Part shown: positions 53,382 to 62,800 of the stretch, piece by piece | Position numbering within the stretch: position 1 is the first letter of the stretch | How the letters are laid out: each line of letters opens with the position of its first letter | The notes under the pieces: model-generated | Seen by the model: the letters and a program-made list of their open reading frames with translations, nothing else | What the model was told of the DNA's origin: nothing | Databases searched by the model: none | Source of the DNA: Streptomyces barkulensis | Lineage (GTDB): Bacteria > Actinomycetota > Actinomycetes > Streptomycetales > Streptomycetaceae | Assembly: GCF_002843305.1 (NCBI RefSeq) | Contig: NZ_PGSG01000091.1 | Coordinates: 55,131-119,130 of the forward strand | Direction of reading: 5' to 3' | Length of the DNA: 64,000 nucleotides | Program-made: the position numbers and the translations under genes

Positions 53382-53434
53382 GTCTCCCCTGCCGCCCGCT
53401 TGATGAGATCGGCCGAATCCTCGGCGTTGAGGGC
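53378..53434 (-). pseudogene. C-terminal fragment of an XRE/DUF5753 regulator
   Basis: 19 codons reading ALNAEDSADLIKRAAGET then TGA, aligned with the C-terminus of the intact regulator (ALNTEESSCLIERMVGEL). The frame is closed upstream by TAG, and the sequence between here and the HATPase gene is non-coding. The rest of the regulator gene has been deleted, leaving the translational-coupling ATGA with the DUF397 gene. Confidence 0.82.
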
Positions 53435-53477
53435 CTACGGCGAACCGCGTCGGTGCCGGGCAGGTCACGGGCGACGG

Positions 53478-53521
53478 CCGTACGATCGCCGTACAAGGGG
53501 TTCGCGCACGGGCGTGTACGG
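53478..53521. promoter_or_regulatory. Operator-like repeats upstream of the HATPase gene
   Basis: CCGTACGA (53478-53485), CCGTACAA (53489-53496) and the inverted GTGTACGG (53514-53521) repeat the half-site set of 51246-51281. The first pair keeps the 11-bp period. The distance to the inverted site is 10 bp longer, one helical turn. Confidence 0.55.
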
Positions 53522-53567
53522 CGGTCCGACCTGGCCGTACGCCCTTGTGTGACGGGACCGTTACGGC

Positions 53568-54215
53568 ATGCGACACCAGAGTTCCGCCGCCGGGCGGTCC
53601 GCCACACGCCCCACCGACCGCGCTGCCGACCGCCCCACCGACCGTGCCGCCGAACAGGCCACCGGCGTACCGCGGCTCACCACCCGCCTCAGCGGCACGC
53701 GGCGGGGCGCGCGGCTGGCGCGCAGGCTCGCCGTGCAGCAGTTCGCCGAGTGGACCGGCCTGCCGCACGGCTGCGACGCCGCACACGCCGTCGCCCTGGT
53801 GACGGCCGAGCTGGCGGCCAACGCCGTCACCCACGGCAGCCTTCCGGGCCGGGACTTCCGGCTGACGCTGCTCCTGCCGTCCGAGCCGGTCGTGCATGAG
53901 CCCGCTTCGCCCGAGCCGACCCCGTCCGAACCGGCCGCGCACGGGCCGGCCGTGATGCGGATCGAGGTGACCGACACCCGGCCCGAACGCCTCCCCCGCC
54001 ACCCCGCCACCGAACCGGGGGTGCCCGAGGAGGTGTCGGGGCGGGGGCTGTTCCTGGTCACGGTGTACGCCCGGCGCTGGGGGTGCGAGGTGCGGGACGC
54101 GTTCACCAAGACCGTCTGGGCGGAGGTGCCGCTGCGGGCGCCGAGCGCCACCCGCCCGGCGGAGGACCGGCCGGGCACGCGAGGCGCGGCAGGCCGCCGG
54201 CCGCCCCGCCTCTGA
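53568..54215 (+). CDS. HATPase_c (RsbW-like) ATP-binding protein
   Basis: 215-residue GHKL ATPase-type protein related to anti-sigma kinases: N-box VTAELAANAVTHGSL, G1-like MRIEVTDTRPERLPR and G2-like EEVSGRGLFLVTVYA. It has no sensor or histidine-phosphorylation domain. The N-terminal ~30 residues are a T/R/D repeat (RSATRPTDRAADRPTDRAAE). In streptomycetes such ATPases often sit divergently beside XRE/DUF397 pairs; here only the DUF397 gene and a regulator fragment remain. Confidence 0.85.
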   Translation: MRHQSSAAGRSATRPTDRAADRPTDRAAEQATGVPRLTTRLSGTRRGARLARRLAVQQFAEWTGLPHGCDAAHAVALVTAELAANAVTHGSLPGRDFRLTLLLPSEPVVHEPASPEPTPSEPAAHGPAVMRIEVTDTRPERLPRHPATEPGVPEEVSGRGLFLVTVYARRWGCEVRDAFTKTVWAEVPLRAPSATRPAEDRPGTRGAAGRRPPRL

Positions 54216-54657
54216 CGGGCCCGTGAGACAACCGTCACACTGGGTACCGTCGAACAGAACACCCCGCAAAGTCGCCAACCGCCACGAACACGCCGACCGG
54301 CAGAGCTGCTTGACAAAGCCGGCGCGAGCCATAGGTTTCCGGTATCGGAACGTGAATTCCCCCGAATTCGGAAATCCCTGCCGAATTCATCCGGCCAAGG
54401 CCGGTACGAACATCCCGGACATCACCTACCAGGCCTGTGACCTGCGACTTCACGACGCACGGCACTCATCGGGGCACCCATTCGAAGGAAGTGAGCAGTG
54501 GCCGCTTTGTCAACTGCCGTAAAAAGTAAACGAGTTGACAGCGCGATGAACGTACGTGATCTTTAGAGCCCCTCCAGGCCCGGCAAGGCCCGGAGGGGCA
54601 GGGAGGCGTGCCCGCCTCCAGACCGCATCATCCGTAACCTGGCTAGGAGCAACAGAT
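54216..54657 (+). other. 442-bp AT-richer region with two promoter-like sites
   Basis: No convincing gene. TTGACA (54310-54315), 16 bp, TAGGTT (54332-54337) form a good promoter. A second TTGACA (54535-54540) is the right arm of the inverted repeat TGTCAACT/AGTTGACA (54508-54515, 54533-54540), with GATCTT (54558-54563) after 17 bp as a weak -10. Three GAATTC sequences lie at 54354, 54364 and 54383. A 56-codon GTG frame (54352-54522) lacks the GC-rich third positions of real genes here. AGGAG at 54645-54649 serves the next gene. Confidence 0.5.
54568..54599 (+). promoter_or_regulatory. 5'-leader hairpin before the small secreted protein
   Basis: GCCCCTCC (54568-54575) pairs with GGAGGGGC (54592-54599) across 16 nt that themselves contain GGCCCGG repeats. 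It ends 58 bp before the start codon. It may act as an attenuator or mRNA stabiliser, or terminate transcription from the first promoter. Confidence 0.45.
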
Positions 54658-55107
54658 ATGCGTTCCGCTACCACCATACGCCGTGCCGCACTGGTCGCCG
54701 CGGCCATGGCGTCCATAGGTCTGATCAACGCGCCCTCGGCCTCCGCGAACTGGTCCAGCTACATCAGCAGTTGGACCGACGGCGAGGAGTCCCGGCGCTG
54801 GGAGGACCAGGGCACCTACTCGCAGGTCCAGTTCCGGGACTGCTTCGCCCAGAACGCGGGCAGCTCCAACCAGAAGGTCACCCTGACGGAGCGGGTGGAC
54901 ATCAGCTTCTCCCCGGACAAGGTCCTGGACTCCAAGACGTTCTCCAACTGCTTCAAGGGCAGCAGCTACTGGAGCAACGGCGAGTGGACGGACGTCCCGT
55001 CCGGCACGAACACGCTGTACTTCAGGGCCGACAAGATCGGTCAGGGCGGCTCGTGCTGCCTGCTGTTCGTCTCCGAGGTGTACGTGGACACCTCGAAGGC
55101 CGACTGA
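54658..55107 (+). CDS. Small secreted protein of unknown family
   Basis: 149 residues. Sec signal peptide of ~30 residues (RRAALVAAAMASIGLINAPS, cleavage near ASA before NWSS). The mature ~119 residues have four cysteines (RDCFAQN, SNCFKGS, GSCCLLF) and alternating polar/hydrophobic strands (QVQFRDC, KVTLTERVDISFS, TLYFRAD), suggesting a small beta-sandwich. No family was recognised. ATG 54658 follows AGGAG. The ABC cassette starts 84 bp downstream, so it could be its cargo or partner. Confidence 0.8.
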   Translation: MRSATTIRRAALVAAAMASIGLINAPSASANWSSYISSWTDGEESRRWEDQGTYSQVQFRDCFAQNAGSSNQKVTLTERVDISFSPDKVLDSKTFSNCFKGSSYWSNGEWTDVPSGTNTLYFRADKIGQGGSCCLLFVSEVYVDTSKAD

Positions 55108-55191
55108 CCGAAGGCCGGACATCTCGGCGGAGCCGGTGCGTGGGTGGTGCCCACGCGCCGGCTCCTTCACTCCCCACTCTCTGGAGAACGA

Positions 55192-56469
55192 GTGCGACTG
55201 CGCACCCTTGTCAGGACGTCGAGCGCGTTGCCGGCCCTGCCGCTGGCCCTCGCTCTCGTGGTCCTGTACTACACCTCCGGGACCAGTGAGCAGATCGCCT
55301 TCTGGCCCTACCCGTACGCGCCGACGCTGGTGCAGCAGCCGATCGAGTTGATGTACGCGGTCAGCTACGCGGTGGTCTCGGCCGCCGCCGCGTGGCAGGG
55401 CGCCCGGCTGAAGGAAGCCGGTGTGTGGCAGATGGCCGCCTCCCGGCCCACATGGCAGATCATCACGCTCGCGCTGGCCCCCATAGTCGCCCTGGGCTGG
55501 CTGATGCTCATCACTCCTGTGGTGATGGCGTTCGTCCAGACCCCCACCTGGCCCACCTGGGACAGTCTCCCCCCTCTGCTGCTGGGCATGGCGCTGTGCT
55601 GCGCGCACGCCCTGATCGGGTTCAGCATCGGCCGCTGGGTCAAGCCCCTCATCGCCGCGCCGGCGCTGATGTGCCTGGTGTTCGTCGTCGTGGCGTTCCC
55701 CCACTCGATGAATCCCCCGTGGCTGCGGCACATGATGGGCGAGTACTCCGCCCAGCTCGGCTTCGGCGAGACCGCGACCTTCGCGTCCATGGCCGCCCAG
55801 TTCCTGCCCACGGCGGGCGTGGCGGCGGCGGTGGGACTGGTCTGGATCCGCCGCGGGCACCTGGCGGTGCGCGCCGGGATCGGCGCGGCGCTGGTGGTGG
55901 CCTCCACGGCCGGGGCCTACAACATCGTCGAGGACTGGAACTTCAATCCGTCCCTCAACGCGGGCCGGGTCGCGGTGGTGTGCTCCGGCAGGGCTCCGGA
56001 AGTCTGCATGCCCGAACAGGCCCGCGGCGACATCGCGGCCGTGTCCGCCGAGGTGAGGGACACCTACACGAAGCTGAAGGCCTACGGCGTGGTGGAGGAC
56101 GTTCCGCGGACGGTGCGGGACTCCATCATCTACGGCCGGTTCGAACCGGATCCCTCGCCCACGACCGCCTACATCCCGCTGTCGCTCGCGTGGAAGAGCC
56201 ACGCCGTGTCGGCGACCATCGTCGACGGGACGCCCAAGTTCGGGTGTGACGCGAGGCCGGAGGCGTCCATCGCGGTGAACATGTGGCTGGGGAGGAAGCT
56301 GGGGCACACCATCAGCTTCGAGAGCGTCGCACGCGGCAACCCCTTCTACACCCGCGCCCAGCACGACGAGATCACGCGGACCGTGGACGAGGTCTCGCGC
56401 AAACCGGTCGCACGGCAGAAGGCCTGGTACGGGCAGATGCTCGAGGACGGCTGCGAGGAGGCTCCGTGA
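55192..56469 (+). CDS. Membrane protein of ABC cassette with large extracytoplasmic C-terminal domain
   Basis: 425 residues. About seven membrane segments in the first ~260 (ALPALPLALALVVLYYTSG, WQIITLALAPIVALGWLMLI, AGIGAALVVASTAGAYNIVE) are followed by a ~165-residue soluble domain with Cys residues in VVCSGRAPEVCMPE, FGCDARPE and EDGCEEAP. The topology suggests this domain faces outward. Not a canonical permease family I can name. GTG 55192 follows GGAGAACGA. GTGA overlap with the next gene. Confidence 0.72.
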   Translation: MRLRTLVRTSSALPALPLALALVVLYYTSGTSEQIAFWPYPYAPTLVQQPIELMYAVSYAVVSAAAAWQGARLKEAGVWQMAASRPTWQIITLALAPIVALGWLMLITPVVMAFVQTPTWPTWDSLPPLLLGMALCCAHALIGFSIGRWVKPLIAAPALMCLVFVVVAFPHSMNPPWLRHMMGEYSAQLGFGETATFASMAAQFLPTAGVAAAVGLVWIRRGHLAVRAGIGAALVVASTAGAYNIVEDWNFNPSLNAGRVAVVCSGRAPEVCMPEQARGDIAAVSAEVRDTYTKLKAYGVVEDVPRTVRDSIIYGRFEPDPSPTTAYIPLSLAWKSHAVSATIVDGTPKFGCDARPEASIAVNMWLGRKLGHTISFESVARGNPFYTRAQHDEITRTVDEVSRKPVARQKAWYGQMLEDGCEEAP

Positions 56470-57053
56470 TCTGGTGGCTGAAGGCCCGCCGCGTGCACCC
56501 CGTGCTCACCCTGGCGGTCGGCGCGTTCGTCCTGCTGACGTTCGTCTTCCGGGACAACGCCGTCGTTCTGCCGTCGTTCTCCGTCAGCGCGGGCAACAAC
56601 GTCGTGCTGTCCTTCTTCACCCCCCTGATCGTCGTCGGTGCGATCGGCCAGTGCCTGGACGCGCGGCTGCCCTCGGCCGAGCTGACCGGCCTGCGCCCCG
56701 TCGGGTGGATGGACACCGGTCTGGCCCTGGCCGCCGTGAGCGCCGTCCTGGTGGGCTCGGGGGCGGCGTGGTTGTCGCTGGATTCGAGAGCGGCGTTGCA
56801 GGCCGGCCGCAACACGCTCTTCCTCACGGGGCTGATGCTGCTCGGCCGGGGCTTCGTCGGCCGCGCGGCGATCGTGCTGCCGCTGGTGTGGGTGTTCGCC
56901 GTGGTGTTCTTCGGCCGTAAGACCGGTGCCGCCTACCACGCCTGGGCCGTCACCGGGCTGGAGGCGTCCCACCAGTACGCCGCGGCCCTGGCCGCCGCGA
57001 CCTTCGTCGTCGGGGTCTCCGTGAACCAATACACCTCAAGGACAGCGCTGTGA
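56466..57053 (+). CDS. Membrane subunit of the same ABC cassette
   Basis: 195 residues with about five to six hydrophobic segments (VLTLAVGAFVLLTFVFRDN, FFTPLIVVGAIGQCL, AAIVLPLVWVFAVVFFG, AAALAAATFVVGVSV). No recognisable motif. It overlaps both neighbours by 4 bp (GTGA), so it is likely the second membrane component of an ABC-2-type transporter. Confidence 0.75.
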   Translation: MIWWLKARRVHPVLTLAVGAFVLLTFVFRDNAVVLPSFSVSAGNNVVLSFFTPLIVVGAIGQCLDARLPSAELTGLRPVGWMDTGLALAAVSAVLVGSGAAWLSLDSRAALQAGRNTLFLTGLMLLGRGFVGRAAIVLPLVWVFAVVFFGRKTGAAYHAWAVTGLEASHQYAAALAAATFVVGVSVNQYTSRTAL

Positions 57054-57790
57054 GTCTCACCTTCCAGGACTGCACGTACCGTTACGGCCGCAAGCTGCGC
57101 CCCGTACTGGACGACTTCTCCTACCGGGTGCCCGGAGGGCTGACGATCCTCCTCGGCCCCAACGGAGCGGGAAAGTCCACCCTCCTGAAACTGGCGGCCT
57201 CGGTCAGCCGGCCCCAGGCGGGCCGGATCGACTTCGACAGGATCGGCTCGCGCTCGCGCGCATACCGCCGGCACGTCTCCTGGATGCCCCAGAACGTGGC
57301 CGCCATGGCCGGTCTGACCGCCCGGGAGCAGGTCGCCTACAGCGGCTGGCTGAAGGGCATGAACCGCGCCGACGCCTGGCAGCGCGCGCTGGATTCCCTC
57401 GCCCTGGTCGATCTGCGCGAGCACGCCGACGACAAGGCGTCCACCCTCTCGGGCGGCCAGCTGCGGCGCATGGGGGTGGCGTCGGCGCTGGTTCACGAAT
57501 GCCGCGTCCTGCTGCTGGACGAACCGACCGCGGGCATGGACCCCCGCCAGCGGCGCGTGTTCCGCGACCTCCTGCGCAGCCTTTCGGGGGACGTCAGCAT
57601 CCTGATGTCCACGCACGACGTCGCCGACCTCGCCGAGGAGGCCGACCACGTGACCGTGCTGTACGGCGGCAAGGTCCTCCAGACCGGTTCGACCGGGGCG
57701 TTCCTCGCCCACGCTCCCGGCGGAACGGCCCAGGGGCGCGCCGCCGAGGCGGCATACACGGCGCTGCTCACGGAGTACGAGGCGGGTTGA
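57050..57790 (+). CDS. ABC transporter ATP-binding protein (export-type)
   Basis: 246-residue ATPase with Walker A GPNGAGKSTLLKL, Q-loop WMPQNVAAM, signature LSGGQLRRMGVASAL, Walker B VLLLDEPTAGMD and H-loop MSTHDVADL. The subfamily resembles ABC-2 export or membrane-resistance ATPases. GTG 57050 overlaps the membrane subunit. With the two preceding membrane genes it forms a complete exporter. Cargo unknown; candidates are the secreted protein at 54658 or a small antimicrobial. Confidence 0.88.
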   Translation: MSLTFQDCTYRYGRKLRPVLDDFSYRVPGGLTILLGPNGAGKSTLLKLAASVSRPQAGRIDFDRIGSRSRAYRRHVSWMPQNVAAMAGLTAREQVAYSGWLKGMNRADAWQRALDSLALVDLREHADDKASTLSGGQLRRMGVASALVHECRVLLLDEPTAGMDPRQRRVFRDLLRSLSGDVSILMSTHDVADLAEEADHVTVLYGGKVLQTGSTGAFLAHAPGGTAQGRAAEAAYTALLTEYEAG

Positions 57791-57875
57791 CGCCGGCCGC
57801 CGGCCGCCCGCCGGGAGGGCTCGGCGGCGCGGCCGGGGTGCGGTGCCGCCACGTGCCGGACTCGGTGCGCGGGGC

Positions 57876-58271
57876 CTACCGCGCGGCCGCCTTGGTGAGT
57901 TCCAGGGTCGGCGGCCCGTCCGGATCGGTGTTGAAGTACACCTTCTCCGGGCCGCTCGTGTAGAGCTGGACGCCGCCGGTCCTGCCGAGTCCGCCGTCCT
58001 CGACCGACAGGTAGACGAAGTCGCTGGACGCCTGGTCGTCGAGGAAGTCCCACTCGCCGCTGAAGTCGACGGGGTCGGAGACCCCGTCCATCGACACATC
58101 GGTGGCGGAGAACGTCCCGTCGGAACCGAGCACGATCTCGGCGCCGGTCGCCTCGTCGCGGTACACGCCGGGCAGTTCGTCAGGATCGACCGGGGCCGCG
58201 CACCCCGAGGCGAGTACCGCGGAGACCGCCAAGGCGGCGGTGAGCCACCGTCCACCCGCCCTTTTGCTCAT
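57876..58271 (-). CDS. Small lipoprotein, unknown function
   Basis: 131 residues. N-terminal KRAGGRWLTAALAVSAVLAS then lipobox SGC (Cys ~24), so membrane-anchored outside. The mature part has a beta-rich pattern with LPGVYRDEATGAEIVLGSDG, FSATDVSMDG, FSGEWDFLDD and KVYFNTDPDG, similar to small immunity- or lipocalin-like lipoproteins. No family named. Convergent with the ABC cassette. Confidence 0.75.
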   Translation of the reverse strand: MSKRAGGRWLTAALAVSAVLASGCAAPVDPDELPGVYRDEATGAEIVLGSDGTFSATDVSMDGVSDPVDFSGEWDFLDDQASSDFVYLSVEDGGLGRTGGVQLYTSGPEKVYFNTDPDGPPTLELTKAAAR

Positions 58272-58355
58272 CACCGTCTCAGCGTAGCGCCGGGTTCGGC
58301 GCCACGGGTCTCGGGTGGCGTCGGCCCGTGGTCCGCCGACCACCGCGGACGCGGT

Positions 58356-58655
58356 TCAGCCGGTGACGGCTTGGCTCAGCACCATGGTGGCCGGCAGCAA
58401 GCCCAGCGCTCCCCAGCTGAAGGCGACTTGCCGCCGTCGCCATCCCATGAAGCCGGCCCCGGCGCTCACCCAGGCCGACGTCGTCACCAGCAGGCCGCCG
58501 ACGGTGAAGCCGCCCGTGAAGACCGCACCGACCAGAGCGGCGAGGAACCCCAGGGCGAAGACGACCCCGGCACCCAGTCCCGCCGCGTGGATCAAGCGGT
58601 CCGGATCATCGCTACGTTCCCTGAAACGAGGGTTCTGGTCCCGGAACTGCGGCAT
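58356..58655 (-). CDS. Small membrane protein, unknown function
   Basis: 99 residues. A basic cytoplasmic N-terminus (MPQFRDQNPRFRERSDDPDR) precedes two or three hydrophobic segments (VVFALGFLAALVGAVF, GGLLVTTSAWVSAGAGFMG, GALGLLPATMVLSQAV). No motif. ATG 58655. It lies upstream of the lipoprotein on the same strand by 84 bp, so they may share a transcript. Confidence 0.6.
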   Translation of the reverse strand: MPQFRDQNPRFRERSDDPDRLIHAAGLGAGVVFALGFLAALVGAVFTGGFTVGGLLVTTSAWVSAGAGFMGWRRRQVAFSWGALGLLPATMVLSQAVTG

Positions 58656-58770
58656 GAGGCCAACTTTATCTCCGGGCGCACCGGCGCTGTCGTATTCCGG
58701 TCGATCAACTGCTTTGCAGAAGTACAGTATTGGCCGACCAGCCGGGGTGGGAGTCGAACGGGGGTACGGG

Positions 58771-59190
58771 GTGGAGCTCGTCGGGGAGATAGCCGCGGTG
58801 CGTGCGGGGCGGGGGAATCCCCGCGCGATGGTGGGCGAGTTCCGCCGCACGGCGGTGCTGGTGCCGCTGATGGACGGCCTGCTGCTGACGGCCGTGCACG
58901 GCGGGATCCGCTGGATCCACACGTTCACCGACGAGGCGGCCATGGCCCGCTTCGCACGGCTCAAGGGCGCCGCGCCCGGTGAGGGGTGGGAGTACGCGGC
59001 GCTGCTGGGGGCCCGGCTGCTGGACGTGGTCGTCCCCTCCATGGACGGCCCGGCCGGGGTGGCGGTGAACGCCGCCGACGAGGACGGCTCGATGCTGTTC
59101 CCGCCGGTGCGGGGCATCGTGCCGGACGCGGCGGCGGTGGACGCGGATATGGAGATCGGCGGCGTGGAGCGGGACGGGGGCGCGCGGTGA
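58771..59190 (+). CDS. SseB-like protein next to RHS toxin
   Basis: 139-residue protein with the SseB N-terminal domain (PF07179) pattern: GEFRRTAVLVPLMDGLLLTA, GGIRWIHTFTDEAAMARFAR, LDVVVPSMDGPAGVAVN. SseB-like proteins are frequent in actinobacterial ESX/RHS toxin loci and may act as adaptors. GTG 58771 is preceded by a GGGGTACGGGG stretch. TACAGT (58723-58728) is a possible -10. GTGA overlap with the next gene. Confidence 0.8.
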   Translation: MELVGEIAAVRAGRGNPRAMVGEFRRTAVLVPLMDGLLLTAVHGGIRWIHTFTDEAAMARFARLKGAAPGEGWEYAALLGARLLDVVVPSMDGPAGVAVNAADEDGSMLFPPVRGIVPDAAAVDADMEIGGVERDGGAR

Positions 59191-59867
59191 GCGGCGACGG
59201 GGACCTGAAGTTCTCCAAGGAGGCCCTGGACCTCATCACCAAGGGCCTCAACGGGGCGATCGACGAGCTGAAGCAGGTGGGCAGCTCGGAGACCGAATCC
59301 ATCCAGGGCGCGGGCTTCGACTCGATGGTGCTGACGGCCATGGAGGCCGGCCATCCGGGCCTGGCCGGGGAGTTCGAGGGTTTCTGCGAGGACTGGGAGT
59401 GGGGCATACGCGCCCTGGTCATGGAGGCCAACAAGCTGGCGGCCCGGCTGGACCTGGCGGCGGGCATGGTCCACGCCGAGGACCAGTACTGGGAGGGCAC
59501 CTACAAGATCGCGGCCAACTCGTTCGCCGGCAACCCCCACCTGTCCGGGCAGGAGGTCACCCAGCGGGAGTGGGACGAGCTGATCTCGCTGGACAACTAC
59601 CGGCCCGACTACAGCGCCGAGTCGTTCCGCACCGCCCAGCAGGAGATGGCGCAGACCTGGAAGGACACCGGCCGGAACGTGACCAGTGAGGGCCAGGGCG
59701 GCTTCCTGAACGACCTGGCGATGGACGCGGCCGGGGTCGAGGAGCACCAGCGCGAGACGGTGCGGGACGTGATGTTCGGGCCCTCCCCGGAGGAGCGGGC
59801 CCAGCAGCAGGCCCAGCAGCAGGCCCAGCAGCGGGCGCAGCAGCAGGGTGACGGGGGCGAGGGCTGA
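59187..59867 (+). CDS. Helical protein of the RHS toxin operon
   Basis: 226 residues with mostly helical character. The start FSKEALDLITKGLNGAIDEL and the W-containing middle (EGFCEDWEWGIRALVMEANK) resemble WXG100/ESX-type or toxin-accessory proteins. The tail is Gln-rich (EERAQQQAQQQAQQRAQQQG). It overlaps both the SseB-like gene (GTGA) and the RHS gene (TGATG, one base), so it is made with the toxin, perhaps as chaperone or export partner. Confidence 0.72.
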   Translation: MSGDGDLKFSKEALDLITKGLNGAIDELKQVGSSETESIQGAGFDSMVLTAMEAGHPGLAGEFEGFCEDWEWGIRALVMEANKLAARLDLAAGMVHAEDQYWEGTYKIAANSFAGNPHLSGQEVTQREWDELISLDNYRPDYSAESFRTAQQEMAQTWKDTGRNVTSEGQGGFLNDLAMDAAGVEEHQRETVRDVMFGPSPEERAQQQAQQQAQQRAQQQGDGGEG

Positions 59868-62800
59868 TGGGCTGGGACCTCATCCCCGACGACATCGAGG
59901 ACGGCTTCGAGAAGGGCATGCGCAAGCTCGGCGACGGCGTCGAGTGGCTGGGCGACAAAACCGCCGAGAAGCTGGACAAGGCCGGCTGGGAGTCCGGCGC
60001 GGACTGGGTGCGCGACAAATCCCGCTCCACCGCGAACGCGATGGGCGCGGACACCGAAGAACTCCAGCTCGGGCAGACCGAGGACCCCAAGAAGCTGGTC
60101 TACGGCAGCGCGGGCAAGCTCCGCTCGACCGCGGGTCACCTGAAGGACTTCGCCGAGTCCTTCGACAACGTCGGCAAGGGCATCAAGGGGCTGGACTCCT
60201 CCGGGATCGAGGGCGAGGCCGCCGACGCCTTCCGGACGAAGGCGGCCGAGGAGCCTCCCCGGTGGTTCAAGGCCGCCGACGCCTGCGAGAAGGCCGCGGG
60301 CGCCCTGGAGGACTTCGCCGACACCGTGGAGTGGGCGCAGGGCCGGGCCAAGGAGGCGATCACCAAGTACAACGCCGCCGTCAAGGCCTCCGAGGACGCG
60401 CGGACGGCCCATAACAAGAAGGTCGACGCGTACAACAAGGCCGTCGACACCTACAACTCCAAGGTGAAGGCGGGCGACGACCCGGGTACGCCGCCGGTGT
60501 GCCCGGCCGCCTTCAAGGATCCGGGTCCGGCGAAGGCGGAGGAGGCCGAGGAGATCCTCGCCGAGGCGCGCAAGCAGCGCGACACGGCGGCGGAGAAGGC
60601 CCGTTCGGCCGTGAAGGCGGCGCGGGAGAAGGCGCCGCCCAAGCCGTCGTACGGCGAGCAGTTCAAGTACGGCATGGCCGGGATGCACCTGGAGAACTCG
60701 CACATGCTGGGCGGGTTCGTCAAGAGCGGCACCGAACTGGTCGCCCTGGCCCGCAGCCTCAACCCCACCGACCCGTACAACCTCGGGCACCCGGGCGAGT
60801 ACGCCACCACCCTCAACAGCACGGTCGCCGGGCTGCTCCAGGCGGCCAACGACCCGGTGGGCACGGGTCGGCAGATGGTCGCGGGCTTCATGAAGGACCC
60901 GGCCGAGGGCGGCGGCCGGCTGATCTTCGACGCGGCGCTGACCGTCCTGACCGGCGGCGCCGGTGCGGGCGTCAAGAGCGTGCGGGTCGCGGCCGACGCC
61001 GCGGACGCGGCAGCCGACGCGGGCAAGGCCCGCCGCGCCCTGGACAGCGACGGCCCGGAGCAGCACGGCAGCAAGCCGGAGGAGCGTAACTCCGGCGGCA
61101 CGGACCCGGTGGACCTGGCCACGGGGAGGATGTTCCTGCCGCAGACGGACGTCTCCCTGCCCGGCGCGATGCCGCTGGTCTTCCGGCGGTACGTGGAGTC
61201 CGGGTACACCGCCGGGCGGTGGTTCGGGCCGTCGTGGGCCTCCACCGTCGACCAGCGGCTGGAGGTGGACGCCGAGGGCGTGGTGTTCGTCGCCGAGGAC
61301 GGGCGGCTGCTGGCGTACCCGCATCCGGCCCCCGGCGTGCCCACGCTGCCGTCGGCCGGCTCGGCGCGGATGCCGCTGGAGCGCACCCCTGACGGCGGCT
61401 ACACCCTCACCGAGCCGGACACCGGACGGGTGCGGCACTTCGCCCCGCCGCCCGGGGGCGAAGGCGGCGGGGCGGACGGTGTGGCCCGGCTGGAGCAGAT
61501 CACCGACCGGGCCGGGCACCGGATCCTCTTCGCCTACGACGAGGCCACCGGCGCGCCGCTGCGCATCGAGCACAGCGGCGGCTACACCCTGCACCTGACC
61601 GTCGAGGACGGCCGCGTCACCGCCCTGTCGTTGGGCGATCAGGTGGTCAGGCGCTACGGCTACACCGACGGGCACCTCACCGAGGTCGCCGACTCCTCGG
61701 GGCGGCCGCTGCGGTTCGAGTACGACGACGAGGCCAGGGTGATCGCCTGGGTCGACTCCAACGGCCGGCGCTACGACTACGTCTACGACAACCTGCACCG
61801 GTGCGTCGCCGAGGGCGGCACCGAGGGCCACATGCAGGTCCGCATCGCCTACGACGGGATCGACCCGGACACCGGCCACAAGGTCACCACGCTGACCACC
61901 GCAGCCGGGCACGCCACCCGCCATGTGATCGACGACCGCTGCCGCACGGTCGCCACCACCGACCCGAACGGCCACACCACCCGCTACGCCTACGGCGACC
62001 ACCGGCAGCCGCTGACCGTCACCGATCCCCTGGGCCGTACCACCTCCTTCGCCTACGACGAGCACGGGCGCCTCACCGGCCTGACCCGCCCGGACGGGCG
62101 GCGGATCGCCGTCACCCGCGACGGGCTCGGCCTGCCGGCCGAGGTGCGCGAGGCGGACGGGGCGGTGTGGCGGCACACCTACGACGAGCGCGGCCTGCGC
62201 ACCGCCACCACCGACCCGGCCGGCCACACCACCCGCTACGCCTACGACGGGCACGGCCATCTGGCCTCGGTCACCGACGCCCTGGGCCAGGTCACGTCCG
62301 TGCGCTGCGACGCGGCCGGGCTGCCGGTCGAGATCACCGACCCTCCCCCTGCCTCCGGCGGGGGGACCCCCATGGGAGCCGTCACCCGCTACACCCGCGA
62401 CGCCTTCGGCCGTCCCACCACCATCACCGACCCCCTGGGCGCGGTCACCCGCCTGGAGTGGACGGTCGAGGGCAGGCTCGCCCGCCGCACCGGCCCGGAC
62501 GGGGCCGAGGAGCGCTGGGAGTACGACGGTGAGGGCAACTGCGTCCGCCACACCGACGCCGCCGGCGGGGTGACCACCTACGAGTACACCCACTTCGACC
62601 TGCTGGCCGCCCGCACCGGCCCGGACGGGGTGCGCCACACCTTCGAGCACGACGCCGAGCTGCGTCTGACCCGCGTCACCAACCCCCAGGGGCTGAGCTG
62701 GTCGTACGAGTACGACCCGGCCGGGCGTCTGATATCCGAGACCGACTTCGACGACCGCACCCTGGCCTACTCCTACGACGCGGCCGGCCAACTGGCCGCC

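Noticed and set aside
54223..54522. 99-codon plus-strand ORF in the AT-richer intergenic region
   Set aside because: Third-position composition unlike genes here, no ribosome-binding site, no recognisable motif; it crosses promoter-like sequences.
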